A stretch of 61,255 nt of DNA from Thermoactinospora rubra (lineage in GTDB: Bacteria > Actinomycetota > Actinomycetes > Streptosporangiales > Streptosporangiaceae). Position 1 is the stretch's first letter, and each line of letters begins with the position of its first letter. This document shows positions 27,656 to 36,387 of the stretch, piece after piece. Under the pieces are notes generated by a model, which saw nothing but the letters and a program-made list of their open reading frames with translations, made no database searches and was not told where the DNA came from. Both the position numbers and the translations under genes were made by a program. The stretch lies in contig NZ_KZ084335.1 in assembly GCF_002093975.1 (NCBI RefSeq), forward strand, positions 85,300 to 146,554, written 5' to 3'.

Positions 27656-28471
27656 TCATCTGCGGCGGCGGCGGCGACGGGCGCGGATGTAGCCGAGGAT
27701 GCGGCGCGTGCGCTCGGGACCCGGGCGCCAGCCGCGTTCGATGAGCGCGTTGGCGACATGCTCGACGATGTCCGCCGGGCGTGCGTCGCGGCGGACCGCG
27801 ATGACGCGCCACCCCTTCGCCCTGATCTCCTCCCGGCGCCGGTCGTCGTGAAGCCGGGCGGTCGGCGAGGAGTGGTGCTCGACCCCGTCGTACTCCACGC
27901 CGACCTTGAACTCCTCCCAGCCCATGTCGAGGTAAGCCACCCGCCCCTCGCCCAGCGGCACCCGGATCTGCGTGGACGGCCGGGGCAGCCAGCCCTCGAC
28001 CAGCACGACGCGCAGCCAGCTCTCCCGAGGCGATCCAGCCCCCGGATCGGCCATCATGAGCGTGTCGCGCAGCCGCCAGGACGAGCCGACCTCACGGATC
28101 AACGTGTCGATGTCCAGCCCCCGGCGCAGGAACTGGTCGAGTACGGCGACCGCGTCGGGGCGGGGTAACCAGCGGACGCAGTCGAGGGCGGTGCGCTCGA
28201 TCGTCGTGACCCGGACATCGCGGCGGACCGTGACGTCGTCTGGGTCCAGCGAGTCGACGAATGTCGCGCAGCCGGGCACGTCGACGGGCTCGGGGACGAC
28301 GAGGTCCACCGGCCAGTCACGCTCGTCGACATGCCAGGGGAGGGCCTTCAGGCCCCAGACGTGCGCGGCCGTGAGGCGGCATGCGACGGCCTGCGGGATG
28401 AGCTCGGTGAGGATCCGAGCACGAACGAGCAACGACACGCCCCGAGGATGCCGGGCACGGCCCACGCCCAT
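27656..28471 (-). CDS. DUF559-type endonuclease-like protein
   Basis: About 271 residues. The N-terminal half resembles the AbiEi-like winged region common in actinobacterial DUF559 proteins (VACRLTAAHVWGL; TTIERTALDCVRWL). The C-terminal half is a Vsr/MutH-fold nuclease core: YLDMGWEEFKVGVEYDG, then EIRAKGWRVIAVRRD. The Asp/Glu-Tyr-Asp arrangement fits a PD-(D/E)xK active site. It ends in a run of arginines. Start uncertain: ATG 28471 chosen; ATG 28519 or GTG 28438 are possible and none has a clear ribosome site. No partner gene adjoins; role in defence or DNA repair unknown. Confidence 0.65.
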   Translation of the reverse strand: MGVGRARHPRGVSLLVRARILTELIPQAVACRLTAAHVWGLKALPWHVDERDWPVDLVVPEPVDVPGCATFVDSLDPDDVTVRRDVRVTTIERTALDCVRWLPRPDAVAVLDQFLRRGLDIDTLIREVGSSWRLRDTLMMADPGAGSPRESWLRVVLVEGWLPRPSTQIRVPLGEGRVAYLDMGWEEFKVGVEYDGVEHHSSPTARLHDDRRREEIRAKGWRVIAVRRDARPADIVEHVANALIERGWRPGPERTRRILGYIRARRRRRRR

Positions 28472-28557
28472 GAGAGCCGAACAGCGTTCTGTGGACAACC
28501 GTGCTCTGTGGACACCCATGCAGTGGACAAATCCGGCGGTCGCGCAGCGGAACCGCC

Positions 28558-28968
28558 CTACGGGTGCAACGACAGCCCCTTCACCACCTTGTCCACCGCA
28601 TTGCGAGGCCCGTAGACCGCCACCCCCACCAGGCGCATGTCGTCGGCCTCCACGGCGCGCACGGCGGCACGGTTGTCCTCGTCGTTCCCCGTCTTGAACA
28701 TCTCCTCGACGTACACCGCCGCCTCCAGCCCCCGGGCGAGCGCCCGTTCGCGGATCGCCCCCAACGCCTCCCCGGACCCCGCGTACACCAGCACCGGCTG
28801 ACGGAACATCGGCAGATACACGTTCCCCGACCCGTCCTCGTACCGCTTCCCGACCGTGTCCGGCACCCCGCCGGACACCCCGCTCGCCAGGAACGCCGTG
28901 ACGTTGAGCTTCTGCCAGACGGCCAGGTCCTCGCGGACCACGATCCCGATCTTCGTGTCGAACCGCAT
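28558..28968 (-). CDS. DUF2000 family protein
   Basis: A 136-residue protein (MRFDTKIGIVVREDLAVWQKLNV at the start, LVGVAVYGPRNAVDKVVKGL at the end) matching the DUF2000 family, a PTH2-like fold of unknown biochemical role. It starts 62 bases from, and divergent to, an AraC regulator gene, an arrangement that suggests regulation by it. The start at 28968 leaves the conserved first beta-strand at the N-terminus. Confidence 0.78.
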   Translation of the reverse strand: MRFDTKIGIVVREDLAVWQKLNVTAFLASGVSGGVPDTVGKRYEDGSGNVYLPMFRQPVLVYAGSGEALGAIRERALARGLEAAVYVEEMFKTGNDEDNRAAVRAVEADDMRLVGVAVYGPRNAVDKVVKGLSLHP

Positions 28969-29030
28969 GCCACCAGGCTGCTCAGCCGTACCCGAAAACG
29001 TCTTGAACGCTCGTGCGGGACAATGGTGAG

Positions 29031-29876
29031 GTGACGACGCCCGACTGGTCACGCTACTGGCGCTCGCCCGACCGGCCGCTGGAGGCCATGCACGCCCACT
29101 TCGAGGAGCACGTCTACCACCGCCACAGCCACGAGACCTACTCCTTCGGCGTCACCGACGACGGCGCGCAGGCGTTCCGGTGCCGGGGCGGGCGGCACAC
29201 CAGCGCGGCCGGGATGGTCATGGCGTTCAACCCCGACGATCCGCACGACGGCCACGCCGCCACGGACCTCGGCTTCACCTACCGGATCGTCCACATCGGT
29301 CCCGAGCTGGTGTCCGACGTCCTGGAGGGCGCGGGGCTGCCGCTGTTCGCCGAGCCCGTGGTGCGGGACCCCGTGCTCGCCGGTGCGTTGCGCAGGCTGC
29401 ACCGGGCGCTCATCGGCGGCGCGCCCGCGCTGCGTCGCGAGGAGCTGCTCCACGACACCGTGGCCGTTCTGGTACGGCGCGCCGCCACATCCGGCCGCCC
29501 CCGCCCGCCGCTGCCCAGGGGCGCCGCCGTGATCGCCGAGCGGGTACGGCGGCGCCTCCACGACGGCTTCCTCGACGACGTCACCGCGGAGGACCTGGCC
29601 CGCGCGGCCGGGGCCAGCCGGTTCGCCGCCTATCGCGCCTTCCAGGCCGTGTACGGCATGCCGCCCAGCGACTACCACCGACAGCTGCGCCTGCGCGAGG
29701 CCCGGCGGCGGATCGCCCGAGGTGAGCCGATCGGCGAGGTGGCCGCGGTGACGGGGTTCGCGGACCAGAGCCACCTCACCCGGTGGTTCGGGAGATATTT
29801 CGGGATCACGCCGGGCGCCTACCGCGAGGCTGCCTCCGACCGATACCCCACCCGCTTGGCGGACCTGCCCGGATAG
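29031..29876 (+). CDS. AraC-family regulator with cupin N-domain
   Basis: A 281-residue regulator. Residues about 15-100 form a cupin sensor (HFEEHVYHRHSHETYSFGV; HDGHAATDLGFTYRIVHIG). Residues about 170-270 hold two helix-turn-helix motifs (EDLARAAGASRFAAYRAFQA; IGEVAAVTGFADQSHLTRWF). The likely target is the divergent DUF2000 gene, from which it is separated by 62 bases. GTG 29031 chosen, six codons inside the longest reading frame. Its 3' end overlaps the convergent membrane-protein gene by 58 bp. Confidence 0.85.
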   Translation: MTTPDWSRYWRSPDRPLEAMHAHFEEHVYHRHSHETYSFGVTDDGAQAFRCRGGRHTSAAGMVMAFNPDDPHDGHAATDLGFTYRIVHIGPELVSDVLEGAGLPLFAEPVVRDPVLAGALRRLHRALIGGAPALRREELLHDTVAVLVRRAATSGRPRPPLPRGAAVIAERVRRRLHDGFLDDVTAEDLARAAGASRFAAYRAFQAVYGMPPSDYHRQLRLREARRRIARGEPIGEVAAVTGFADQSHLTRWFGRYFGITPGAYREAASDRYPTRLADLPG

Positions 29877-31600
29877 ACCACGACGAGGTGCTCCTCGTAG
29901 GACGAGCGCGCCCGCGCGTACACGCGCACGCGGTACCGCCCCGGCCCCGCGACCGCGAGGTCGGGCAACGGGCGACCGGCTCCCTCCTCGGCTCCCTCCG
30001 TCATGCTGGGCACCTCCAACCGGCCGCTGCGGCTGACCACGCCCACCTCGACCACGTCCTCCCACCCCTTCAGCCGGAGCGGCGGAGCCGAGCCGAACGC
30101 CTTGACCGTCAGGCAGATCGTGGATGCCTCGTAGGCATACACGCCGACGACGCCACCCGACGATCCGGCCAGACCCCTGGCCGGGAAAGCCTTCTCCCAG
30201 TCCGCCTCGGCGGTCCCCTCGGGGTCGTAGACGGCGTAGCTGCCGACCTCGACCGTGAAGTACGCCGCCGTGCCCTCCCGGCGTGCCCTGACCCGAGGCC
30301 ACGGATCGGCGCACCGGGCGTTCGCCTCGGCGATGTGGTCACGTTCCGCCTGGCGGGCCTCCGACTCCGACCGCAGCAGTTCCGGTCGCCGCCGCGCCAC
30401 GACCTCGGGGCAGAGGAACACCAGAACGTTGTCTTCCACGCTCCACGTGCTGCGCTCGCTGCCCGCCTCGCGCAGCAGCGCCTCCCGGGCCTTCTCGTTG
30501 GTGGTACGGCACAGCGCCCTGCCGTACGAGAGGACCGCCTGGTCGGACAGGGTGTCCGGCAACAGTTGCGGCACGCCGAAGGCGTCGGTGGAGACCTTGC
30601 AGAGGAACGCCTTCTCCCGGTCCTCGGGGCGCGTGTCGCCGTAGCGGGTCTCGCCGAAGGCCCATGCGGGGCACTCGTCGTTCCACCGGTTGAACGTCTG
30701 GCGCGCCGACTCCTCGGCCTGGACCAGGCCGAGGAGGAGCAGGAGTGCCCCGGCGGCCATCAGCCACCTGGCCCCACGGTACGGCCGAGCGGGCGCGGTG
30801 GCCGCCTGCCACGGTGTGGCGAGCTCGTGAGCCGATCGGGCGAGCCACACGGTGAAGAAGACGTCCAGCTCGCCGAGGAGCTCCAGGGCCTCGATGTCGA
30901 GGTCCAGCAGCGACCCGCCGATGGGCCACACCCAGATGAGAACCAGGCCCAGCAGGCCGATCAGGACCGTGCCCAGGCTCCACCGGCCGTCACGCCGCTG
31001 GGATCCGAGGAGCAGCACGTGCCACGCCACGGCGGCCAGCGCCACGACGGCCGCCCCGCTTCCGACGGGCGCCGTCCGGTAGCCCACGTCCATGACGTCC
31101 AAAGCGACGATGAGCGCGCTCCCGGCCACGCTGATCAGTCCGGCCAAGGTCAGGGCGGTCCGCCGCCACGCCGGGTGGTCACCGAGGACCCGTGGGAACA
31201 GCAGGACCACCGGAGCCCAGACGAGCACTCCCACCACGTCGTACAGGTCGTCCGGCAACAGCTCGGCGGGCCACCACAGGATCACGTCGTAGGCGACGTT
31301 CAGGTAGATGGCCCTGCGCAGCCATGCCACACGTCTGTCCCGGGTGACCGGTCCTGACACCGGGCCGCGCAAGACCTGCCACAGCATCCAGGTGTTCGCG
31401 ACCCAGACCAGGGCGAGCGTGACGATCAGCGGGGTCGGCGAACCACGGTCGACGCCGAAATCCTCCGCATAGCCGGTGAGGGCGATCCACACCGGCCGGA
31501 CGTCGCCCAGCACGACCGAGACCACCGCGGTCACGGCCACGGCGGTCGCGTAGAGTCCGGCGATGATCAGCGCCAACCGCCAAAACCGATATTTATGCAT
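29819..31600 (-). CDS. Uncharacterised membrane protein with large extracytoplasmic domain
   Basis: A 593-residue protein of no family I recognise. Roughly the first 290 residues hold about eight hydrophobic segments (LALIIAGLYATAVAV, LGTVLIGLLGLVLIW, WLMAAGALLLLLGLV). The remaining 300 residues are hydrophilic with six cysteines (CPAWAF, FLCKVS, ALCRTT, FLCPEV, ARCADP, TICLTV), probably extracellular and disulfide-bonded. No Shine-Dalgarno precedes ATG 31600. The stop lies inside the convergent AraC gene. Monocistronic by position. Confidence 0.7.
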   Translation of the reverse strand: MHKYRFWRLALIIAGLYATAVAVTAVVSVVLGDVRPVWIALTGYAEDFGVDRGSPTPLIVTLALVWVANTWMLWQVLRGPVSGPVTRDRRVAWLRRAIYLNVAYDVILWWPAELLPDDLYDVVGVLVWAPVVLLFPRVLGDHPAWRRTALTLAGLISVAGSALIVALDVMDVGYRTAPVGSGAAVVALAAVAWHVLLLGSQRRDGRWSLGTVLIGLLGLVLIWVWPIGGSLLDLDIEALELLGELDVFFTVWLARSAHELATPWQAATAPARPYRGARWLMAAGALLLLLGLVQAEESARQTFNRWNDECPAWAFGETRYGDTRPEDREKAFLCKVSTDAFGVPQLLPDTLSDQAVLSYGRALCRTTNEKAREALLREAGSERSTWSVEDNVLVFLCPEVVARRRPELLRSESEARQAERDHIAEANARCADPWPRVRARREGTAAYFTVEVGSYAVYDPEGTAEADWEKAFPARGLAGSSGGVVGVYAYEASTICLTVKAFGSAPPLRLKGWEDVVEVGVVSRSGRLEVPSMTEGAEEGAGRPLPDLAVAGPGRYRVRVYARARSSYEEHLVVVYPGRSAKRVGYRSEAASR

Positions 31601-31611
31601 TTATGAGTCCC

Positions 31612-31635
31612 GATCACCCGAAAGGAAGGGTGATC
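31612..31635 (-). terminator. Hairpin between GNAT and membrane-protein genes
   Basis: GATCACCC / GGGTGATC with an 8-base loop, 9 bases after the GNAT stop and 12 upstream of the next start. Terminator or operator; no U-run. Confidence 0.5.
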
Positions 31636-31643
31636 TTAGCGGC

Positions 31644-32075
31644 TCACCGCCGGTAGCGCGCGATCCACAGGCCGGGGATCACCTCGACGTCCTCCTTGTG
31701 GAGGAAGCCGAGCCGCTCGTAGAGGGTGCGGGCGGGCACGTTGTCGCGGCCCGTGGAGACCACGACGGGACGGCCCCCCGCTCGGCGGACGACCTCCTCG
31801 ACGAGCCTGCGGCCTATGCCGCGCCGGAACGCCGAGGGGTCGACCACGAGGCGGTGGATGTCGAGCTCGCCGGGGGACTCCTCCCAGGCGATCGCGCCCA
31901 GCAACCGGTCCTCCTCGATCGCGCCCAGCCAGGTCAGGGGCGCGGCGAGCAGGTCGTCCAGGGACTCGTGGAGGGGCGGGATGCGGTCGTCGCCGATGAG
32001 CAGGGCCTCGACGGCGTAGGAGGCCCGTTGAAGGTGGAGAAGGCGGTCGTCGGGCGATATTTCGGCGATGAGCAC
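31644..32075 (-). CDS. GNAT-family N-acetyltransferase
   Basis: A 143-residue GNAT protein. The acetyl-CoA pyrophosphate loop is RRGIGRRLVEEV (about 85-96; Q/RxxGxG/A type), preceded by beta-4 (ELDIHRLVVDPSAF). The C-terminal TLYERLGFLHKED is motif B. Substrate not predictable. Monocistronic. Confidence 0.83.
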   Translation of the reverse strand: MLIAEISPDDRLLHLQRASYAVEALLIGDDRIPPLHESLDDLLAAPLTWLGAIEEDRLLGAIAWEESPGELDIHRLVVDPSAFRRGIGRRLVEEVVRRAGGRPVVVSTGRDNVPARTLYERLGFLHKEDVEVIPGLWIARYRR

Positions 32076-32130
32076 CGGCTCACGATAGTGGGGTAAATGG
32101 CCATCTAGCTCGTGATATTTCGGTCCTGCC

Positions 32131-33315
32131 TCACGACACCCGCACCGGCAGCTCCTTGATCCCGTTGATGAACAGCGACCGCAGCCGCCGGGCCTCGCCC
32201 GCCTGCCGCATCCGGGGGAACCGCCTGGCCAGCTGCTCGAACAGGACCCGCAGCTCCAGCTTGGCCAGATGGTTGCCCAGGCAGAAGTGCGCGCCCCCGC
32301 CCCCGAAGCCGATGTGCGGGTTGGGGTCCCTGCCGATGTCGAACACGTCAGGATCGCCGAAGACGGCCGCGTCCCGGTTGGCCGAGGAGTAGAAGACCAC
32401 GACCTTGTCGTCCTCGCGGATCAGCTGCCCGCCGAGTTCGACGTCGGCGGTGGCGGTGCGGCGGAACAGGTTCACCGGCGACACCCAGCGCACGATCTCC
32501 TCGCTCGCCGTACCGGCCAGGGAGGGGTCGTCCACCAGCCGCTTCCACTGGTCGGGGTGCTCGAACAGGGCGAGCATCCCGCCCGAGGCCGCGTTGCGGG
32601 TCGTCTCGTTGCCAGCGACCATCAGCAGCAGCACGAACAGCTCGAACTCGTTGTCGGTGAGCGTCTCGCCGTCCTCGCCCGGCTGCAGCAGCTTGGTGAC
32701 GATGTCGTCGCGCGGGGCGGCCTGGCGCTGGGCGGCCAGGTGCTCGGCGTAGGCGTAGACCTCCATGGCGGCCTCGTGGCCGTCCTCGGGGGTGGAGGCG
32801 TAGTCGGGGTCCTGGGAGCCGATCATGCGGTTGGACCAGGCGAAGAGCTTGTCGCGGTCCTCGACGGGCGCGCCGAGCAGCTCGCAGATCACGTACAGCG
32901 GCAGCGGCGCGGCGATCTGGGTGACGAAGTCGACCTCGCCCGAGCACTGGTCGAGCAGGTCGTCGCAGATCTCGCGGATGTGCTGCTCCAGCGCGCCGAT
33001 GGTGCGCGGGGTGAAACCCCGGTTGACCAGGGCGCGGCGGCGGGTGTGCTCGGGCGGGTCCTGGTTGAGCATCATCAGCCGCTGCACGGCCCGCTCCTCC
33101 TCCGGCAGCTCCCAGAACAGGGCGAGCCTGCGCGAGGAGGAGAAGAGGTCGGAGTGCCGCGAGACGTAGACGACGTCCGCGTGCCGGGTGACCGCCCAGA
33201 AACCTGGTTCTCCCTCGTGCCAGTAGACGGGGGCGTTCGCCCTGAGCCAGGCGAACTGCTCGTGCGGGGGTCCGTGGGTGGCGTATCGGTCCTGGTCAAC
33301 GAGGTCGATGTGCAT
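32131..33315 (-). CDS. Cytochrome P450 of the CYP124/125/142 steroid-hydroxylase group
   Basis: A 394-residue soluble P450: I-helix AGNETTRN (234-241), EIVR (273-276) and the haem loop FGGGGAHFCLG with ligand Cys345. The C-terminal LRSLFINGIKELPV and the NPHIGFGG segment resemble mycobacterial CYP125/CYP142, which hydroxylate cholesterol C26. Which of these it is cannot be settled by eye. The promoter carries both a KstR-type (33369-33382) and a KstR2-type (33343-33356) operator, and a matching [3Fe-4S] ferredoxin has the same KstR box at 20906. This strongly suggests sterol side-chain oxidation. Confidence 0.88.
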   Translation of the reverse strand: MHIDLVDQDRYATHGPPHEQFAWLRANAPVYWHEGEPGFWAVTRHADVVYVSRHSDLFSSSRRLALFWELPEEERAVQRLMMLNQDPPEHTRRRALVNRGFTPRTIGALEQHIREICDDLLDQCSGEVDFVTQIAAPLPLYVICELLGAPVEDRDKLFAWSNRMIGSQDPDYASTPEDGHEAAMEVYAYAEHLAAQRQAAPRDDIVTKLLQPGEDGETLTDNEFELFVLLLMVAGNETTRNAASGGMLALFEHPDQWKRLVDDPSLAGTASEEIVRWVSPVNLFRRTATADVELGGQLIREDDKVVVFYSSANRDAAVFGDPDVFDIGRDPNPHIGFGGGGAHFCLGNHLAKLELRVLFEQLARRFPRMRQAGEARRLRSLFINGIKELPVRVS

Positions 33316-33342
33316 CCAGGGTCACCTCACTGCGCGCATTTG

Positions 33343-33356
33343 ATCAAGCGCTTGGT
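33343..33356. promoter_or_regulatory. KstR2-type operator ATCAAGCGCTTGGT upstream of the P450
   Basis: Exact match to the published KstR2 consensus AnCAAGnnCTTGnT. It begins 28 bases upstream of the P450 ATG, likely within the promoter or leader. Confidence 0.6.
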
Positions 33357-33368
33357 AGGACACCTCAT

Positions 33369-33382
33369 TGAAACGTGTTCTA
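33369..33382. promoter_or_regulatory. KstR-like operator TGAAACGTGTTCTA upstream of the P450
   Basis: Satisfies tnnAACnnGTTnnA fully, 54 bases upstream of the P450 start. On the minus strand its TAGAAC half could double as a -10 element. Confidence 0.65.
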
Positions 33383-33444
33383 CCCGCGTGCTGTACGCCC
33401 GTCAAGGCAGGATTTGTCACCCCGAAACCGCCCGCCGCCCCACC

Positions 33445-33455
33445 CCATCCGATGT
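33445..33455. promoter_or_regulatory. GntR operator copy (CCATCCGATGT) in the fucose-operon promoter
   Basis: Differs by one base from the palindrome ACATCCGATGT that overlaps the start codon of the GntR gene at 38941-38951, and shares the flanking TTTCC. It lies 26 bases upstream of a TTGACT -35-like box (33481-33486). Confidence 0.5.
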
Positions 33456-33519
33456 TTCCGCCCCGACTCACCCCGATGTCTTGACTTGGCCCGTCAGACA
33501 AGTCAGCATTCGACTCAAG

Positions 33520-33530
33520 ACATCCGATGA
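33520..33530. promoter_or_regulatory. GntR operator copy (ACATCCGATGA) just before the FAH gene
   Basis: Second near-copy of the GntR-gene palindrome, 19 bases upstream of the FAH GTG, downstream of the predicted -10 region. A bound repressor here would block elongation or initiation. A half-site GATGTC occurs at 33475-33480. Confidence 0.5.
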
Positions 33531-33548
33531 ATCGTGAGGACGCCAGGC

Positions 33549-34382
33549 GTGAAGCTGCTGCGAGTAGGACCCGCCGGCCAGGAGCGGCCGGTGGTCATGG
33601 ACCCCGGCGGAGCCTTCCGCGACCTGGGGGAACCCGACATCGACGGGGCGTTCCTCGCGTCCGGGGGAGTGGCGCGCGTCCGCGACCGGCTCGGGGACCT
33701 GCCCGTCGTGGACGTCACCGGCATGCGCGTGGGCGCCCCGATCGCCCGCCCCGGCAAGATCGTCTGCATCGGGCTCAACTTCCGCGACCACGCCGCCGAG
33801 TCCGGCGCGGCGATCCCCGAGGAGCCGGTGGTCTTCATGAAAGCCGCCAACGCCATGGTCGGCCCCTACGACGAGGTGCTCATCCCGCGTGGCAGCGGCA
33901 AGACCGACTGGGAGGTGGAGCTCGCGATCGTCATCGGCGCCACCGCGCGCTACCTGGACTCGCGCGAGGCCGCCCGCGAGGTCGTCGCCGGGTACGCCGT
34001 CTCCAACGACGTCTCCGAGCGGGAGTTCCAGCTGGAGCGCGGCGGCCAGTGGGACAAGGGCAAGTCGTGCGAGACCTTCAACCCCCTGGGCCCCTGGCTG
34101 GTGACCGCCGACGAGATCCCCGACCCGCGGAACCTCGGCATGCGGCTGTGGGTCAACGGCGAGCGGCGGCAGAACGGCACCACCAAGGACATGATCTTCG
34201 ACGTCTTCGAGATCGTCCGGTACCTGAGCCAGTTCATGGTGCTCGAACCCGGTGACGTGATCAACACGGGCACCCCCGCCGGCGTGGCCCTCGGCGGCTT
34301 CCCGTACCTCAAGCCGGGCGACGTCATGGAGCTGGAGATCGACGGCCTGGGCCGCCAGCGGCAGACGGTGGGCCAGGCATGA
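33549..34382 (+). CDS. Fumarylacetoacetate hydrolase-family protein (2,4-diketo-3-deoxy-L-fuconate/rhamnonate hydrolase type)
   Basis: A 277-residue FAH-fold enzyme. Metal ligands are in [28 protein letters not shown] and [10 protein letters not shown]; the C-terminal [15 protein letters not shown] is also typical. It begins with the family-typical MKLLRVG at GTG 33549, nine bases after GAGGA. Alone it could be fumarylpyruvate hydrolase, but its coupling (ATGA) to L-fuconate dehydratase-like, SDR and aldo/keto reductase genes argues for the last, hydrolytic step of the oxidative fucose pathway (diketo acid to pyruvate plus lactate or glycolate). Confidence 0.85.
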   Translation: MKLLRVGPAGQERPVVMDPGGAFRDLGEPDIDGAFLASGGVARVRDRLGDLPVVDVTGMRVGAPIARPGKIVCIGLNFRDHAAESGAAIPEEPVVFMKAANAMVGPYDEVLIPRGSGKTDWEVELAIVIGATARYLDSREAAREVVAGYAVSNDVSEREFQLERGGQWDKGKSCETFNPLGPWLVTADEIPDPRNLGMRLWVNGERRQNGTTKDMIFDVFEIVRYLSQFMVLEPGDVINTGTPAGVALGGFPYLKPGDVMELEIDGLGRQRQTVGQA

Positions 34383-35674
34383 CCGCTGCCCCAGCTTCGT
34401 CGATCGTGAGGATGCGGACCCACGACATCCGCTTCCCGACCTCGGAGCACCTCGACGGCTCCGACGCCATGAACCCCGACCCCGATTACTCCGCCGCCTA
34501 CGTCGTGCTGACCGCCGGCGACGGCCTGGAGGGGCACGGCTTCGCCTTCACCATCGGCCGGGGCAACGACGTGCAGACCGCCGCGATCGGCGCGCTGGAG
34601 CCGTACCTCGTGGGCCGTGACGCCGACGACCCGGCCACGCTGTACAGGGAGCTGGTCTACGACTCCCAGCTGCGCTGGCTCGGCCCGGAGAAGGGCGTCA
34701 TGCACATGGCGATCTCGGCGGTCGTCAACGCCCTGTGGGACCTGAAGGCCAAGAGGTACGGCCGGCCGCTGTGGCTCCTGCTCGCCGAGATGACCCCCGA
34801 GCAGCTGGTCGAGCTCGTCGACTTCCGCTACCTGACCGACGCGCTCACGCCGCGGGAGGCCCTGGCGATCCTCCGCGCCGCCGAGCCGTACAAGGCCGAC
34901 AGGATCGCCGAGCTCAGGGAGAACGGCTACCCCGCTTACACCACCTCGCCCGGCTGGCTCGGCTACGACGACGACAAGCTGCGCCGCCTCTGCCGGCAGG
35001 CCCTGGAGCAGGGCTTCGGGCAGATCAAGCTGAAGGTCGGCGCCGACGTCGAGGACGACGTCCGCCGCTTCGAGGCCGCCCGCGAGGTGTGCGGGCCCGA
35101 CTTCCCGATCGCCGTCGACGCCAACCAGCGCTGGGACGTCCCCGTCGCCGTCGACTGGATCAACCGGCTCAGGCCGTACCGGCCCCACTGGGTGGAGGAG
35201 CCGACCAGCCCCGACGACGTGCTCGGGCACGCGGCGATCGCCAGGGCCGTCGCGCCCGTCCCCGTCGCCACCGGCGAGCACGTGCAGAACCGCGTCGTCT
35301 TCAAGCAGCTGCTGCAGGCCGAGGCCATCTCCTACCTGCAGATCGACGCCGCCCGCGTCGGCGGCGTCAACGAGAACCTGGCGATCCTGCTGCTGGCGGC
35401 CAAGTTCGGCGTCCCGGTGTGCCCGCACGCGGGCGGGGTGGGGCTGTGCGAGCTGGTGCAGCATCTGCAGATGTTCGACTACGTGGCGGTCAGCGGGACC
35501 ATGGAGGACCGCGTGATCGAGTACGTCGACCACCTGCACGAGCACTTCGCCGACCCGGTCGTGGTCGAGAACGGCCGCTACCGCGCCCCCGCGAGGCCCG
35601 GCTTCGGCGCCGAGATGCTGCCCGAGTCGATCGACGCCCACACGTGGAGGGGACGCGCGTGCGAGCCGTCGTGA
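34379..35674 (+). CDS. L-fuconate dehydratase-like enolase-superfamily enzyme
   Basis: A 431-residue mandelate-racemase-group enzyme. The N-terminal capping domain has [20 protein letters not shown], typical of fuconate dehydratases. The KxK-type base is in [10 protein letters not shown] (about residues 216-225). Metal ligands fall in [10 protein letters not shown] (Asp near 248), [10 protein letters not shown] (Glu near 274) and ATGEHVQNR (Glu near 300), and the His of [11 protein letters not shown] is near 352. It dehydrates L-fuconate to 2-keto-3-deoxy-L-fuconate. Start overlaps the FAH stop, and its 3' end overlaps the SDR by 16 bases. Confidence 0.87.
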   Translation: MTAAPASSIVRMRTHDIRFPTSEHLDGSDAMNPDPDYSAAYVVLTAGDGLEGHGFAFTIGRGNDVQTAAIGALEPYLVGRDADDPATLYRELVYDSQLRWLGPEKGVMHMAISAVVNALWDLKAKRYGRPLWLLLAEMTPEQLVELVDFRYLTDALTPREALAILRAAEPYKADRIAELRENGYPAYTTSPGWLGYDDDKLRRLCRQALEQGFGQIKLKVGADVEDDVRRFEAAREVCGPDFPIAVDANQRWDVPVAVDWINRLRPYRPHWVEEPTSPDDVLGHAAIARAVAPVPVATGEHVQNRVVFKQLLQAEAISYLQIDAARVGGVNENLAILLLAAKFGVPVCPHAGGVGLCELVQHLQMFDYVAVSGTMEDRVIEYVDHLHEHFADPVVVENGRYRAPARPGFGAEMLPESIDAHTWRGRACEPS

Positions 35675-36387
35675 CCGGCGGCGGCTCCGGCATCGGGCTG
35701 GCCACCGCGACGGCCTTCCACGAGCGCGGCTGGCGGGTGGCCTGCCTGGACCTCGACCCGCCCGGCGAGCCGTTCGTCGGCCTCGCGTGCGACGTGACCG
35801 ACGACCAGCAGGTCCGTACGGCCGTCGCCACCGCGGCCGAACGGCTGGGCGGCATCGACGTGCTGGTCAACAACGCGGGCATCGGGGCGCAGGGCACGGT
35901 CGAGGGCAACCCCGACGAGGAGTGGCGCAGGGTCTTCGACGTCAACGTCCTCGGCATCGTCCGCGTCACCCGGGCGGCGCTGCCGTACCTGCGCCAGTCG
36001 GAACACGCCTCCATCGTCAACACGTGCTCCGTCGCGGCGACCGCCGGGCTGCCCCAGCGGGCCCTCTACAGCGCCACCAAGGGCGCGGTGCTGTCGCTGA
36101 CGCTGGCGATGGCGGCCGACCACCTCCACGAGGGCATCCGGGTGAACTGCGTCAATCCCGGCACCGCCGACACCCCCTGGGTGGAGCGGCTGCTGGCGGC
36201 CGCGCCGGACCCCGAGGCAGAGCGGGCGGCGCTGAACGCCCGCCAGCCGATGGGGCGCCTGGTCAGCGCGGAGGAGGTGGCGGCGGCGATCTCCTACCTG
36301 GCGGGCCCGGAGTCCTCGGCCACCACGGGAACGGCCCTCGCCGTGGACGGCGGGATGCAAGGACTGCGGCTGAGGACAGGGCGATGA
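35659..36387 (+). CDS. SDR dehydrogenase, probably 2-keto-3-deoxy-L-fuconate dehydrogenase
   Basis: A 242-residue classical [14 protein letters not shown] (4-14), LVNNAGIG (about 74-81), catalytic Ser near 122 and Tyr-x3-Lys in YSATKGAV (about 135-142), C-terminal LAVDGGMQG. In the hydrolytic L-fucose pathway this enzyme oxidises 2-keto-3-deoxyfuconate to the diketo acid that the FAH protein splits. GGAGGGG ends six bases before GTG 35659. The start lies inside the dehydratase gene, as expected for coupled translation. Confidence 0.83.
   Translation: MRAVVTGGGSGIGLATATAFHERGWRVACLDLDPPGEPFVGLACDVTDDQQVRTAVATAAERLGGIDVLVNNAGIGAQGTVEGNPDEEWRRVFDVNVLGIVRVTRAALPYLRQSEHASIVNTCSVAATAGLPQRALYSATKGAVLSLTLAMAADHLHEGIRVNCVNPGTADTPWVERLLAAAPDPEAERAALNARQPMGRLVSAEEVAAAISYLAGPESSATTGTALAVDGGMQGLRLRTGR

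Noticed and set aside
27472..27759. Short open frames in the 27.1-27.7 kb gap as small genes
   Set aside because: They are composed of the tandem repeats, exist in several frames on both strands and have no ribosome site or family features.
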